A DNA stretch of 64,000 nucleotides, taken from contig NC_081409.1 of assembly GCF_030272615.1 (NCBI RefSeq), positions 617,215,755-617,279,754 of the forward strand, given 5' to 3'. The DNA comes from Cryptomeria japonica. Lineage: Eukaryota > Streptophyta > Pinopsida > Cupressales > Cupressaceae. The position numbers and the translations under genes were made by a program. The notes beneath the pieces were generated by a model, which saw only the letters and a program-made list of their open reading frames with translations, had not been told where the DNA came from and ran no database searches. This document shows positions 43,620 to 56,764 of this stretch, in pieces; position 1 is the first letter of the stretch, and the number at the start of each line of letters is the position of its first letter.

Positions 43620-44441
43620 GCTCTACCTAAAAGAGGCATCTAAAGGTGGTGATATGATTTCAATGCTAATAATATCTAAAATGCATTAGGTTAGTAATTT
43701 GTTCTAAAAAAACATATAAGGTCGTTGAAATTTTGGTGAATTACTAAAACCCTAGGCGTAGGTAAAATAGCAAACATGAATCTATACCAGCGTAAAAGTT
43801 AGGGTCTGATCTGATTTTACTGAAAATGATCAAACAAACTTACTTCAGACTTGAAAATCAATCCTAAAAAGACTGGTAACTTCAAATTGATTGCTTATTT
43901 GGCAAAATTGCCCCTTATATCAAGGCGCTCTTGCTCAAATGCTGATGTAGAATCGTCAATCTCCCTATTGAATTTGCTGATTGCAATAATGAATTCGCTG
44001 ATCTTTTATGGTGACTTGCTGGGCTGCTATGAGGTTCACTGATTTTGGATGGAATTCACCTTGCTTTTATGGAGCTCGCTGCTGGTTATGACAAATTTGC
44101 TATCCCTTGAATCCCTTCGCCTCTATTTGATCAAAATTGTTGTCACTTGATGAAGGAATATCGTCTAGCTTGGGTAAGATTGCTGCTTATGAAGCAAAGA
44201 ATCGTGGATTGATCAAATGAAATGATCAATCCAGCCTTTATAGAGATGAAAGGGTGTGTCTATTGGTTGTACTAGCCCGACTTGTTGCTACAATTAAATG
44301 TTTTGCAAGCACGTTTCCCCAGACAAGGCTGACTTGCTTTTCTTTCAAATTTAAATAAAAACGTCTATCTCTTGGGCGGGCCTTTGCCTTAGGCATAAGC
44401 GCTTCAAATGTCATCTTTATCGCCAAATTAAGCAAAATTGA
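43620..44441 (-). promoter_or_regulatory. Leader and TATA region of element E
   Basis: Noncoding. Minus-strand TATAAAGG at 44235-44242 lies about 615 bp before the ATG at 43619. No other element is recognised. Confidence 0.4.
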
Positions 44442-45090
44442 AAAAGTTCGGACTTTTAGTAGGGCATTGACTAAGCTGGAAGAAAGTTCCAACTTTAGAG
44501 GGATCATCAACTGTCATGCCAAGGCAGATTGGACTTTTGATAGGTCATTGACTAGGCTCAAGAAAAGTTTGGACTTTTGGTACCCCATGGACTGGAAAAG
44601 TTTGGACTTCCAGGGGGCACTAAGGTGCAAACTTGTTGAACTTCCTTGATCTTCATTTCACACTCAAATGCCTTGGGTTGATCTTCTTTCATCGTCCTCT
44701 TGATCATCAACTTCGTCATCTTCTTACATCTCCCAACAGGAGATTTCACAGGGCACTGGCTGAGCTCCAAGTGAGGTTGTGGTTTAGACAAGGCACTGAC
44801 TGTGCTCAAAGATAGCTACCTTCACTTGCTCAATTGCCTCTATTTCATCAAACATCAAACATTAACCTCTTAACATGTTCATCTTACCTAGCAAAAACAT
44901 TTTCACCTTAAATCAAACCCTGGAGGGGTCACTGACTAAGCAAGGGAGAGATCAGGTTTTGGAGGGGTCACTGACTGGAAAAGTTTGGACTTTTGAGGGG
45001 TCACTGACTGTCAACTGAGAAAGTTCGGACTTTCTGGGGGTCACTAACTGAGAGTTAAGGCCAGGTGGTGGATTTGGGGGGTCAATGACT
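44442..45090 (-). repeat. Leader of element E: AAAAGT..ACTTTT hairpins and GGGGTCACTGACT words
   Basis: The hairpin AAAAGTTYGGACTTTT occurs at 44442-44457, 44563-44578 and 44979-44994. A variant GAAAGTTCGGACTTTC is at 45019-45034, where both arms changed together at the outer pair. Damaged copies lie between. GGGGTCACTGACT or close variants alternate with them (for example near 44934, 44963, 44997, 45038, 45079). Confidence 0.75.
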
Positions 45091-45386
45091 GTGACTTGAC
45101 TTAGCCAAATTTTGAGCGAAAATCACTGACCTTGCCAACTCAAAGGGTCCTTAGTCGTTGTTTGAAGCCTTCTTCACAGTCTAAGTCTCCATACTGCATC
45201 AATGATTTGGATCTCATAGTAATCCCTATGCTTGATTCTAATGTTTTCATCTCAGGTGATGATGATCAAATGCAATGGTCATCATATGTCACTCATATCT
45301 AAGGTGTTGAGGAACAAATCCACTCAACATCATTTCATCTAATAAAGGATCGGACTGCCTAACCTAACTAAAGCAAAAGAGGGGGT

Positions 45387-45423
45387 CCCCATTTGTGATG
45401 GGGCGATGTGTGAAATGGTCACA
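45387..45423 (-). repeat. 5' terminal hairpins of element E
   Basis: CCCCAT/ATGGGG at 45387-45403 and TGTGA/TCACA at 45409-45423, the latter 3 nt inside the end at 45426. Confidence 0.75.
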
Positions 45424-45426
45424 ACA

Positions 45427-47442
45427 CTACTCTTTATGGTTTTCTCTCGAAAGGATTTCCATGTAAAATCTTGTGTCTTTTATTTGTGTGGATGCTTTCA
45501 ATGATTTCTCATATTATAAACTTATTGAGAGCTGAGGCTCTTGAGAAAGGAAGAAACAAGGAGAAAATTCCCATGCCTTGCTTCTCCATCCATTCAATTT
45601 ACAATGACATAAGTAATCAGGTCAACATCAGATTGGCGAAGTTCCATTGGATTACTATAAATCCTAGTTTTTCAGCTGGAAGGGTGCAACTATGCTTCAT
45701 ATTAGGAAGGGCCACAAGAATATGTTCAGAATGTTTCTCCGAGTTTCTGGGTTGGGGATGTTGGGACAGAGTGTTCCTAGGGCATCAATTTTTTTCCTGG
45801 ATTTCAGGGATAGCTAATGAAATGATATTTAAAAATTAATATTTTAAATTAAAAACCAAAATAGTTCAAATTAAATGAAAAGAAGTGATCCAATAATCCA
45901 TTTGATAATCTTAATGATGTAAATAAGACTCTTAAATTTTATTTATATTAATAAAAGTCGCAAAGTAAAAAAGGAGCTGAGAATCACAAGTACATGTAGC
46001 AAATATCAAAATGGGAAATGCCAAAAGAAGATATGCACTTTTAGACTCGTTTTGGTAATGGGCTGAGGCCCTGAGATGTAGGAAGGATGTTGGGGACAGC
46101 AGGCCACCCCAAAGAATAGCTTAAAAAGGGGATGTCTGCCAAATTGGAGGAGTGTCCCATATTTTGGGATGGGAATGGGGACATGGACAGGGACAGGGAT
46201 GTTTTGCAAAATGTTCACAAATAGGGGGTTTCATCTTATTAGCCTTGTAACATATCAATAAGGTACACTTGTTTAAACATAGATCTCCAAACTACGCAAG
46301 AAATCTAGCAGTTTGTGAACTTTCAGTATGTTGAGAAACATGCTTAAATTCACAGTATTTTCAAGAAATACCTCTTATAACAGGTTGGGAAGGACTTTCC
46401 ACATGACTTAGAATGGCCCTTTAAGCAGATCAATAACTCCACGCCAGCAGTCAGAGGTCTGAATCAATATATCCCAAGGATGAATGAAGATAGAAATAGT
46501 GAAATGTAGTAGAACTTTGAAGATATAAAATAAGAAGCTTGACATTATCTTTTGTGAGAAACAATAAATAACCAAGACTTAGTTCTTTGGAAAAGTAAAC
46601 GACGGGGCACTTATCCCACAAAATTGTGATGAACATATTTCACTTTATTTAGGAATTTTATAAAATGCCTTGTAGTAGTACTTGGAATTCAAGTAAACTA
46701 GCGAGGTAAGGCTAACGACAAAGATAGAATCAGGTTAGTATCTGCACTTTTTGTAAATTATCAAATATCTAGATGACAACTAAATTGAAATAATGAAGGG
46801 CATCTGTAACTGTAATCTTTGACTTGCCTATTAGATTAAAAAACATCACAATTTACATTAAGTTTAGCTAGCTCAATAAGGTGAAAGCTCAATCGTGGCA
46901 TCAATGTGGAAGAGCATAAACAAGTGTAAATATCACTGATGCAGGATCTGACCAGGTTTACATTCAGTAGTTTAGTCTGAGCTGAAATAGTATTCTAAAG
47001 CAGTAACTGAGTTAACTTTGTTTTTCTCAAATTTCACTGCCAGAAGACTCGCCTTTTTGCTGACTTAGATTATATTGTCTAATTGATCTAATGGAAATGT
47101 ACCATTTTAGAAAAGCAAATAAATTGGTTGTAATAAGCCAATATGGCTATTGATAACTCCTATTTCTTTGGTTGGGGAATAGGATCTATAGTTAGGTTTT
47201 ATCCTCATTTTCTCTCGATGATAGTATTTGTTAAAGCAATGAATGTTAAGAGAATTGCCATTATGGATAAGAGCTTTGAAGGGATCATTGACTGTTCAGA
47301 TTTTACTTTTAGTGTCTAGGTGAGTGGTCTTTTTCCAATTTTATATAAAGTTTAAAATTGTTCCTTTTGGGGGAAATATTACTTTGATCATAAAATATTT
47401 TATCATACATTTGAAAATGGTTCACTGCATATCTTTCATCAG
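45427..47442 (+). other. Probable intron sequence before the ABHD17-like exon
   Basis: No gene is recognised. A G-rich patch at 46060-46210 with GGGACA and GGGATG words resembles the ends of the hAT-like element at 27561. 46979-47190 matches 53200-53404. The last bases, CTTTCATCAG, form a splice acceptor directly before the exon. Confidence 0.4.
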
Positions 47443-47715
47443 GGAACAAATGATGAGATAGTCGACTGGTCCCATGGAAAGCGATTGTGGGAGCTAAGTA
47501 AGGAAAAGTATGAACCTCTGTGGATCAAAGGCGGTGGTCACTGCAACTTAGAGCTCTATCCTGAGTATATTAAACACTTGCGCAAGTTTATGCACTCAAT
47601 GGAAAAGTTGTCAGCCACAGAAAGTGTCAAGCAAGTACCTAAAGTGCATCATCAGACACGACATAACAAGTGCTTGAGGTTTAGTTTATGTGACCGACTT
47701 GTCTCTCAGGTCTAG
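47443..47715 (+). CDS. ABHD17-like alpha/beta-hydrolase, last coding exon
   Basis: The exon follows a splice acceptor (TTTCATCAG) and runs in frame from [18 protein letters not shown] to a TAG at 47713-47715. The product matches the C-terminal part of the plant ABHD17 family (membrane-associated serine hydrolases; the animal members remove palmitate from proteins). Visible family blocks are [11 protein letters not shown] with the catalytic Asp, [18 protein letters not shown] with the catalytic His, and [13 protein letters not shown] short basic tail with Lys/His/Arg ends the protein. The catalytic Ser and N-terminal palmitoylated region belong to earlier exons, which I could not find in the 47 kb upstream. 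Either the intron is very long, as is common in conifers, or this is a displaced exon. The frame is intact and there is no sign of decay. Confidence 0.8.
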   Translation, partial: GTNDEIVDWSHGKRLWELSKEKYEPLWIKGGGHCNLELYPEYIKHLRKFMHSMEKLSATESVKQVPKVHHQTRHNKCLRFSLCDRLVSQV

Positions 47716-49200
47716 CCAAATTTGAGTTGCCTTGTTCAAGCTAGACAAACAATTTATATGGAGACTGCATGAAGTTTTACAGCCAATAAATTGTTTATCT
47801 TTACATACGGATATGTCAATAGGACAACTGTGTGCAAGGCCAGGAATCCTGGTATGGTTGCTTAATTTTGCATGGGCTTCCTCATAAGGTATACTGTTCT
47901 GTCAGGAAGCTGGTTTTTCTTCTATTCCAAAGGGTCAACACACTCAAGTGCCTGGAATATTTGTATGAGTTCAAAGGTGAGCACTATGTCTTATTGTGAG
48001 GGCATTGTGCTAGATTTTTTCATAATCTCTGTGCTACGTTCTTTAGATGGGGTTCGTCAATGTAGGATTCACCATACTGTTATGTTTTAGGATGATATCA
48101 GAATTGTATGGGAGAAATGTAAGTCCCTGACATGTATTATTGTGGTGTGTAATTTTGATGCATGACTCTGCATTCATATCAAAATGTAAGTGTAATTTGA
48201 TGTATGTCTGAGTACATTGGTAGATCTTCAAATTAAAGTTTTGTTCTATATGTTTATACTGCCTCATGGACCATTGTATTTATTGGGTGGTAAATGTGAC
48301 TCGGTCTCATAGAGAAGTGCTATGACTGCAAATTTGTGTATGTAAAATAAGCTACAATTTATTTCCTTCTGCATCCAACTGAAGCTGCTCATAAACAGGA
48401 GTATCTTTCATAAATTGCAAATTTGATGATAGATCCATGAATTGTAAACATTTGATATATGGTTTTTTAAGATTGCCTTATGCATTACTTTTAAAAAAAA
48501 ATTGTATTTTTAATTGATGCGAACTTTATAATCTCTTTCTATGAGTCCATTGATGTTGCAAATTTATTATTATGTCTAAAGGTGTAACTACAGTGGCAAA
48601 CAAGGGGTTGTAATGACATGGTGTGAACCTTTACTTTTCACGTGGGTGACTCACAAAATTCAAAAGCCATTAGGGTTAATATTATATGTCTTTAAAATTA
48701 TTATATGATTATAGTGTTAAATACATATAGGGTTAATATTTAAATTGTTTTTTTTACATTATGTTGTATGCAAAATTTAAATGTTTGACTACAATGATTC
48801 TATTTTACAATTTTACACATGGCATAAAATGAAAAGATATAATCTAAATATTTTAAATATCTTTTGAATATTATAATTGTAGTCCAAAAAATTGGTAGAA
48901 CCAAATTTGATATAGATGAGCAAAGACTAGGCAAAACTTTGATAATAATTATTTTAAAACATAAATTATATTCAAACGGAGTAGCAAAATGCATCAATCA
49001 AGTTTGTAAAACATTGGGGAAGTGTTTTTTATTAGATTTGATTACAAAGACAGTACAATATTGCATCATTAGGCAAATATAACAATGTACAATCGATAAA
49101 AATGATGTGTATATGAATTTATAATATTTGTCTTTTTTCTGAAAACCATCAGAAAAAACTTTACATACACGTACAAGTTAAAACAATTGATAATTTTTTC
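47716..49200 (+). other. Downstream of the ABHD17-like exon: 3' UTR and intergenic
   Basis: The first few hundred bases probably hold the 3' UTR; AATTAAAG near 48231 is a possible poly(A) signal. The rest is A/T-rich with no gene recognised. Confidence 0.35.
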
Positions 49201-49207
49201 TTCTAAT

Positions 49208-49304
49208 GAAATATTAGAGCTTTCTCCTTGTAGTCAACCTTGGCTTTACTTGTAGTGAAATATTAGAGCTTTCTCCTTGTAGTCAACCTTGGCTTTACTT
49301 ATAT
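49208..49304. repeat. 49-bp tandem duplication
   Basis: Two copies, starting at 49208 and 49257 with GAAATATTAGAGC, nearly identical. No coding content. Confidence 0.85.
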
Positions 49305-49959
49305 TAGAAGTCTTTGGCTCTGCTCTAGAATTAGATGTCAATAACTCCTTTATATAAAGTTCAACATCATTTGTGCTGGTGTCATCCAATTCAATGTTTC
49401 CTTTTGTTGTAGTTAGATCCATCTTTATTTGTATTTGAAATTAAAAAACTCATCTTTTGTAGTGTTCTCATTTTATATAGTCCAATTTTTATATTGATCA
49501 ATCTCATTGAAGTGTATAGGATCCTTAATAAACGTGTCCCTTTTTTTGTGCATAGGTAAAAGTTACATTGTACAATAATGAGGCCATTAGGTGTTGAGGA
49601 CAACTCGTTGCTTTTCTTTGAATAAAGACCTCAAATAAATTCTAATTAAGCTTACATTATTAAAAAAATAAAAGGTTGAGATGAAATATAAAGGGCCAAC
49701 TTTTGAAGATTTGAGATATTTACACCCCCATTTTTCTACCAAACTTTTGTAAATAAATTATATACAAAAGTTTGTAAGCAATAACTATAATTTGTAAGCT
49801 ATATGAGGACTCCAAAAATTTTCGATTATTGGGTGTTTGGGTGGCTCTTTCTTGGGTAGCTAGTGGCAAAGAATGGAGCTCCTTCTTATGTCCTTATCCG
49901 TAATTGACCCCCCTCTAACTGATTTAAATAATTTTGAAACCCTTGAATAATTAGGTCCT
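49305..49959. other. No gene recognised
   Basis: A/T-rich, no repeat or gene structure seen. Confidence 0.4.
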
Positions 49960-50806
49960 TGATGTAGAAGCATCCAAGTTGTAAAAGCAATCTTGCATCA
50001 CCAAAAAAATATTTTTTATTTTGATTTATGTTTGGTTTGGTGAATACCTATGGAATTTATTTCCTTCAAAAACTCTTATAGAGTGGTTTAAAATTTTCAA
50101 AATTTTCAAAATGGTTAAATTTTGCAAGATATCTATTTTTAGTAAGTTTGCATATGAGCACACAAGGACTTAAATTTTTTCCCAAAGTGTTGAAACTGAA
50201 TTTTATACATTGTAGGTTAGTTTAGGCAAGATTAGGTTAGAGTGAGAAGATATTAAAGATTTAAGCTTTTCTTTTTGAAAAAAAATAAAATTTGGTTTTT
50301 GAGGTTTCAAATGATGTTTTGGGGCCTCAAAAATTGAAGAAATTGGATAAGTCGAATTCTTTAGCATGTAGAGTACTTTGAAATCTTCAATTTAAAACAA
50401 TGAGATCAATTAGTGACCCATATCAAAAGTTATGGCTCTCAAAAGTTGGCTATTTTGGGCGAGAATACAAATTTAAAAATTTTGCTTTAAGGTGGCAAGG
50501 AGCTATTTATGACCATTATTTCGAGCATTTTTGGGTTGTGGAATGATGATGAGAAGGTGGTAAGTTGTGAGGAAGGAGGGAAAACATGATTCAAAGGTAG
50601 ATTTGAAGAGTGCAGGCAAAAAGCTCTAGAAACTAGAGGAAGGAAATTGTAATGCGTTGCAGCCTAGAAGTATTTAATCCTCTATTTTTTGACATTTTTG
50701 TAATGTGATATGTGTTTAGTTCAATAAAGAATATTCATATTTTTTTATAAGAAATCTGTGTTTTTGTGTGTTGTGTGATTTTCCCTTTCGTCAATCCTCC
50801 ACATCA
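49960..50806 (+). mobile_element. LTR-like sequence related to the solo LTR at 24638
   Basis: Starts TGATGTAGAAGCATCC with GCAATCTTGCATCA shortly after, matching the start of the solo LTR at 24638. It ends near CCACATCA. AATAAAG at 50733 may be its poly(A) signal. The flanks (GTCCT, ATTGA) do not match, so the limits are tentative. Confidence 0.4.
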
Positions 50807-50808
50807 AT

Positions 50809-51807
50809 TGAAGGGAAAATGAGCATCCCAGAAAACAACCAGATGAGATCAATATGCACATCCAACATCAAATACAAACGCACACTACTATGCAATAAAG
50901 CGGAATCAAGCATGATTGATTTCCCACATTAACCCTTAGATGAAAGTGATTGCAATTTTAGATCTTGCTAGATCGAAGAGCAGTTTCAGCAACATGCATA
51001 CATTTAGATTCAACAACACAGAACCATAAAACATAAGAAAAAGATAGAAGAATAGAACACAAATTTACCGTTGGGAAAACCCTTTCGAGTAAAAAAAACC
51101 CCACACTCCTAAACTTGAGAGCCATTGTATTATTCAACAACAAAAATACAGTTACAATACAATATTCAGGCTCTAGGCCTTAACATGGAGATTTACATCC
51201 TGCTCCATTCTGGAGAAAACATAACCCTTGTAAAAATGAACTCCTCTCTCCTCACAGCTCCTCTAGCAATTCTTATATTTATAGAGCTTACAATGCAAAA
51301 CCAATAGCTTCCCAAAAGCGTCCACATTCAATGTATCTACGAATGTAATTAGAAACTTCCTTTTGCATAACTCTTTCATAAATAATATTTAATACAAATA
51401 TTATTTATCCACAAATACAAGTCATCCAAGATGAGATAAACAAGCCTTTTGCTAATTTGGAACTTTCCATTTTACACCAAGCCTATCCAAGTGGAAGATT
51501 TGGTCCTGTTGAAAATCTTTCCAAAAACGTGCTAAAGAATGCAATTACCACATGTCACTTGGAGGGGGGTTTGAGAAGCTCCTAAGAATTTTTACTTCTC
51601 TAAAGTTCCCTCCTTGTTCCAAGTGTCACAATTTCCTTTCACCTCAAAGCTTGTTGCACCCAGCTTGCCATCGGGCCCTGCAATTAAGCTTTGCACTTCG
51701 GAAACTTAATATATTCCATTAAATAAATAAAATCAGCCCACAAGACCACTAAATTAATTAAATAATATTCTTGGGACTCCTAAGGTTGAGGCACCTTAAT
51801 CCCAACA
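50809..51807 (-). mobile_element. Probable solo LTR (999 bp)
   Basis: On the minus strand it starts TGTTGGGATTAAGG and ends CCCTTCA; the flanks TCAAT and TCAAC match at four of five positions. A TATAAATA lies on the minus strand near 51279. The text GGGAAAACCCTTTCGAG is common near copia LTR ends. No coding content. Confidence 0.5.
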
Positions 51808-51812
51808 TCAAC

Positions 51813-53199
51813 CTTATGCGCAATATGTTTCAAATACATTAAAAATTCAATGCCAACCTATACTACAATATCCTCTAGCATTATACTCATTTTTTTTATT
51901 TACCTTATTAGATGGATTTGTTGATTTCAAAAACACCATTTCACAATTCAAATTCACTAGAAGTTTATGAGGGCATGCTCCTTCTATTTATCCATCGATG
52001 TGAAAGTATGATGAATCCAAACTTGCACCACTGCTTCCTCTATTTTTTCAAAATTGATTTTTCATCTACGACAACCTTCTAGAGCAATTGTCCACTCTAA
52101 TTATATAGAGAAGGCACCTTTTATTCATTCCTTGCATTTGTTAACACCGTGACCAAATACACCCAATATGGGCTCTTTTTCATGTTGAGTGGAAGGTTGT
52201 AGAATAAAAAATAACATATCATATTTGCTTCATTGTGCATCTCTTTCTTCCAAGGTGTACCTTAAATTGAAGGTTATGTTGAAGTTGTGTTTTGAGGTAC
52301 AAAAAGCCTTGTGATTGGGATTTGCTTGAGTTATATCAAGTGGATGTGTAGCATATACATAGACTATGATTGGAACCTACAATCTTTATCAACCTCTTTC
52401 CGATGTTGCTAGAATTAATGACTACTCCTATGTTGCATTATTATCATCCTCTAATTTTTATCTATCAATATAGGGGTTATTTACATCTCTCATTTTAAAT
52501 TATTCATGGCATTGAGACATGCTTTGACATCATTGCATCCACTCATTTGCCACCCATTGCAGTTGCAAATAATAGTCCTCTATGTTGGTTTTGATGTGTT
52601 TTAAAGGCATGACACCCTTTTCCATTGGTGTGTTTGTTTCCAATCTCTAATGAATGCAAATTTTGTTGTATGCTAATTTCTTATGTGTAAACCCAACATT
52701 CATAGAATTAAAAAATGTATTTTAATAGAAATCTTTTAGTTTAAAAAATAATATTCAAAATAAAAAATAGTGCTTTGAACTTGAAACACAAACTCTATTG
52801 GCCACATAAGTAAAATAAATATTTTTTCACTTAAAACATAATGTCAAATCAAACATAACATGGCTTTCATTTCAAATGTAAACGAATAGCATTAATAATT
52901 GAAGCAAAATAATATTGTTATACCATAATTTGATAAACCCTAGCTGGTAAAAGAAGTTAGGGTTTTCATTTATAAACAACTTAAGTCAACATTAAAACTT
53001 ATGAAAATTGAAGTCATTATTTTCAAAACATGTAGAAACCTTAAACAACATTTAATTAAGAAACTAGATTCTTGTAATGCTCAAAAAAGAAAGGATTTTA
53101 TATCTAAATTTCACAATTGTAAAAAATGTATGCCCCCATTGAACTTTGAAAAAGAGGAGTATGTGTGTCCTAAAAAAGTATGTGTTCAAAAGTTTACTT
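51813..53199. other. No gene recognised
   Basis: A/T-rich intergenic text; only short chance frames. Confidence 0.4.
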
Positions 53200-53404
53200 T
53201 GAGTTGAAATAGGATGCTAAAGTGCTAACTATGTCAAGATTGTTCTTCTCAATTGCATTGCCAAAAGACTCATCTTTTTATTGATCTGGATTATATTGGA
53301 TAATTGATCTAATGGAAATGTAAGATTTTGGGAAAACAAATAAATTTGTTAAAAGAGCTAATATGGCTATTAGTAGTAGATTTTTTGGTTGGGGAATAAA
53401 ATCT
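53200..53404. repeat. Dispersed repeat, second copy of 46979-47190
   Basis: Shares GATTATATTG, AATTGATCTAATGGAAATGT and GGTTGGGGAATA in the same order and spacing, about 75% identical by eye. Confidence 0.7.
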
Positions 53405-53859
53405 AATAGTAATGTGAGGTGCTATCTACCCAAACTTAGTAATTACCAAAGAGAATACCTCATGGGGAAGAGAGAACAAGCACTATTGGAGGGGATTTTA
53501 AGAGATTATAGAAAGAGGAAAATGGGGGAGGGAGAAAATTTTATTGCTTTTCTTGACAATAATAAGAAAGGATAATAATATACCTTTCCCATGAAGGCCC
53601 AAACCTCATAGATAAACTTGACAAATTGATGAAATACGAATGAGATGTAACTCCCATTGCATGAATCCATTGTTTTTTAAGGTGATTGTAAGAAAGGGTC
53701 ACAAGAATGAAATATGATAACATAAGAGTAGTGATGGGTACATTAATAGTTCCCTTGGTATCTCCCCAATATTACCAACCTTTTTATAGATACATAACAA
53801 GGGACGAGATTAGTCATATGAACATAAATGTGTTTGAGAAAATCCAAGCAAAAAGTATT

Positions 53860-54290
<431 letters not shown>

Positions 54291-54306
54291 ACACACACAC
54301 AGACAC

Positions 54307-54309
<3 letters not shown>

Positions 54310-54338
<29 letters not shown>
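54310..54338. repeat. (TA)n microsatellite
   Basis: About 29 bp of alternating A and T next to a short CA run. Confidence 0.85.
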
Positions 54339-54339
<1 letters not shown>

Positions 54340-54341
<2 letters not shown>

Positions 54342-54775
54342 CTTTAGAATGGTAGGGAGCGAAAAATCTTAACCTTAAGGGGGTGGGTAATAGGTCAAGT
54401 GCCCCCCTCTACTATGGTTTGGACGCTTCCACTCACACTTGACTCGACCAGAGCCCTATCAATCATATTGCGGGTTGAGTCTATGAATCGTTAGATAGGG
54501 AGAATGTCCCACTTGGGAGGATGGGGGAACTCGTTATTGACATACACTGAACCTCGTTCTCAGTCAGTTGGAACCTTGGGACCTACCTCGTTGTTGATTA
54601 GTTAAGCTACTTCCTTCCAGAGATTAGAGTAGTTTGTTGCTAGGGCCTCCATCCACCGGGGCTATAGGAAGCTCAACAAATGCTATAGCCTCTACTTTTG
54701 ATTTTGTTGGGGGCTAGTCTAAGGGGGGGGGAAACAATAATAGTATAGATGCTCCCGCCAGATGACTTATAGCGA
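54340..54775. other. GC-richer block of unknown origin
   Basis: About 430 bp with clearly higher GC than its surroundings and no gene. It splits a partial third copy of the 256-bp unit, so it looks like an insertion between simple repeats. I do not recognise it. Confidence 0.35.
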
Positions 54776-55754
54776 CCATATATATAAGGAGAGTAATATT
54801 TTCTATTTAAAACTCTCAAGGATAAGCTTGAAAGAAAGAAAAAATGATCTCTATTAAGTTGGTCTAAATATAGTCAACCATTTCTATGATCATGGTAGGT
54901 CTAGTAGGAGGTGGGAACAAATATTTTTGTAAAGCTTCTAAAGTAAGTCATGATGTGAGATAGAGAGAGAATACATAAATCGAGTTGTTCTAGACATGAT
55001 CATATTCCTTCTAAGGGGATACAAGGAAACAATAAAAGAACAATATTGAGAAGAGGATGGGAAACCACAAGTGAATTATTTTTCCTTTTTCATTAGGTAT
55101 TATACATGCATTTTGCTACTTAAATTAGTGAGAGATGAGGATTGTGACCTATAACAAAAGAGTGAGGAGTTGGTGAAGGGGAGCCATCAGGGTTATCAAT
55201 AAATTCTTAGAGAATCAAAACCAAATAAATTGGTGGGGGAATGGGGAACCTTATATACTACTAGCCAAAGAAAATCTTATTATAAAATTGTGGCTAGCAT
55301 AGATAGTTTTTTATTTTGATTGATTATATTTTGATGGTTAACATCAACTAACTTTTATTGGGACTAGTGACTACTTGGGTTATCATTTTGGTCATATCAC
55401 AAATTATATTACCTATGGCCATGTTGATATTAGGATTGAAAGACAAGGGAGAAGGAATATAAATGATTTCTCTTAGCTCTAATAATATCATTGTTCCAAT
55501 GAAGGGAATGTGTTTCTTGATTTATATTAGATAACAAAATATCATAACCAAAGAAATTAAATATAGACATAGCTAAATATTTGACCAAAACGTTAACGAG
55601 AATAATGAAAGCTTCATATTAGGTTTGCCAAAAATGTGGATAGGAAATAGAAAACCTACTTCGTTTAAATTTGATGCTTTTTTTGCATTATATTATCCTA
55701 AAATTCGACTTGTTAATAGTTCAAAGAAAACACAAAATACTATAACACTAACCA
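54776..55754. other. No gene recognised
   Basis: A/T-rich. It begins with a partial copy of the repeat unit described at 53860. Confidence 0.4.
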
Positions 55755-56098
55755 AAATTTGATTTACTTGTCATTTCTCTTAGTTTACTAAAGATGTCCT
55801 ATTTAAAGTGGATACCTAACTTAACAAGAACTCAATTAGAAATAATAATAACAAGATAAAAAAAATAGGTTTGTTCTAATTGGAAAAACTTTTTTTTAAA
55901 ACAAGATTATGACAACAATAGGTTGCAAATTTGATTTACTTGTCATTTCTCTTAGTTTACTAAAGATGTCCTATTTAAAGTGGATACCTAACTTAACAAG
56001 AACTCAATTAGAAATAATAATAACAAGATTAAAAAAATAGGTTCGTTCTAATTGGAAAAACTTTTTTTTAAAACAAGATTATGACAACAATAGGTTGC
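55755..56098. repeat. 172-bp tandem duplication
   Basis: Two units, 55755-55926 and 55927-56098, differing at only a few positions, so the duplication is recent. No coding content. Confidence 0.9.
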
Positions 56099-56764
56099 AC
56101 TTGCACTACAACATGTGCACAAGTGTTATATAGAACATTGTAACACAAAGGAAATGACAACCAGAATAACCTCACCAATGCATATGCAAGGTGGTACTAG
56201 CACAAGACTAAATATCATGTGACAAAACCACCGTAATGAACCTACACGAGAGAAATATCAATATACAAACTCATAATCATGTTCTCTCATGACACTACAA
56301 AATGATAGGATGTGAGAACCATCATTGTCCAATTCATAACAAGGCACAAATAAAAAACACTAATGACATACTTAGAAACCAACACCAGCAATCATTGCCT
56401 AACAGCTCAACTAGATGAAGGCACTATCAATTTGAGACAAGGAATAGAATGAGGATAGTAGCACCTACTTTCCACTTAATAAGACCAAGAAGATCTTTAA
56501 AAAAGGCCAACCTATGCAAGAGGTTGTCTAACCAAGAGGTCTTACTCCCTCTTGACCTTGTCGAGCTTCGATGGTTAGGGATTTGGTGTCTAATCATCTC
56601 AATCAAGAAACAAGCGAAACACGAAAAGGGAAAGCAGACACAGTGGTCAATCCTACTAGAATTCTTGAGGGTCAATGATAGAGCTTACCAGTTATCCCCC
56701 ACTTATTGAGGATGAAGGTAGAAGGATGAAAGTCCAATGTCTAAAGAACAAAAAAATGAGATCA
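56099..56764. other. No gene recognised
   Basis: Two overlapping 80-codon frames on opposite strands (56427-56709) have no family signature. Confidence 0.4.

Larger units (their letters stand above)
42538..45426 (-). mobile_element. Element E, old A-family member, 3' truncated
   Basis: On the minus strand it starts at 45426 with TGTTGTGACC, has both terminal hairpins, a leader of hairpin repeats (about 44442-45090), a TATA (TATAAAGG, 44235-44242), and the N-terminal third of the A-family frame (43619 to 42540). The rest is missing. Order and spacing are the same as in A, which supports a single element family. Confidence 0.75.

Noticed and set aside
45740-46230. Second copy of the GC-rich hAT-like element
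   Set aside because: Shares G-rich words with 27561-28605, but neither the inverted ends nor an 8-bp duplication could be found.
56427-56709. Two 80-codon frames on opposite strands
   Set aside because: They mirror each other, have no domain and lie in unannotated A/T-rich DNA.
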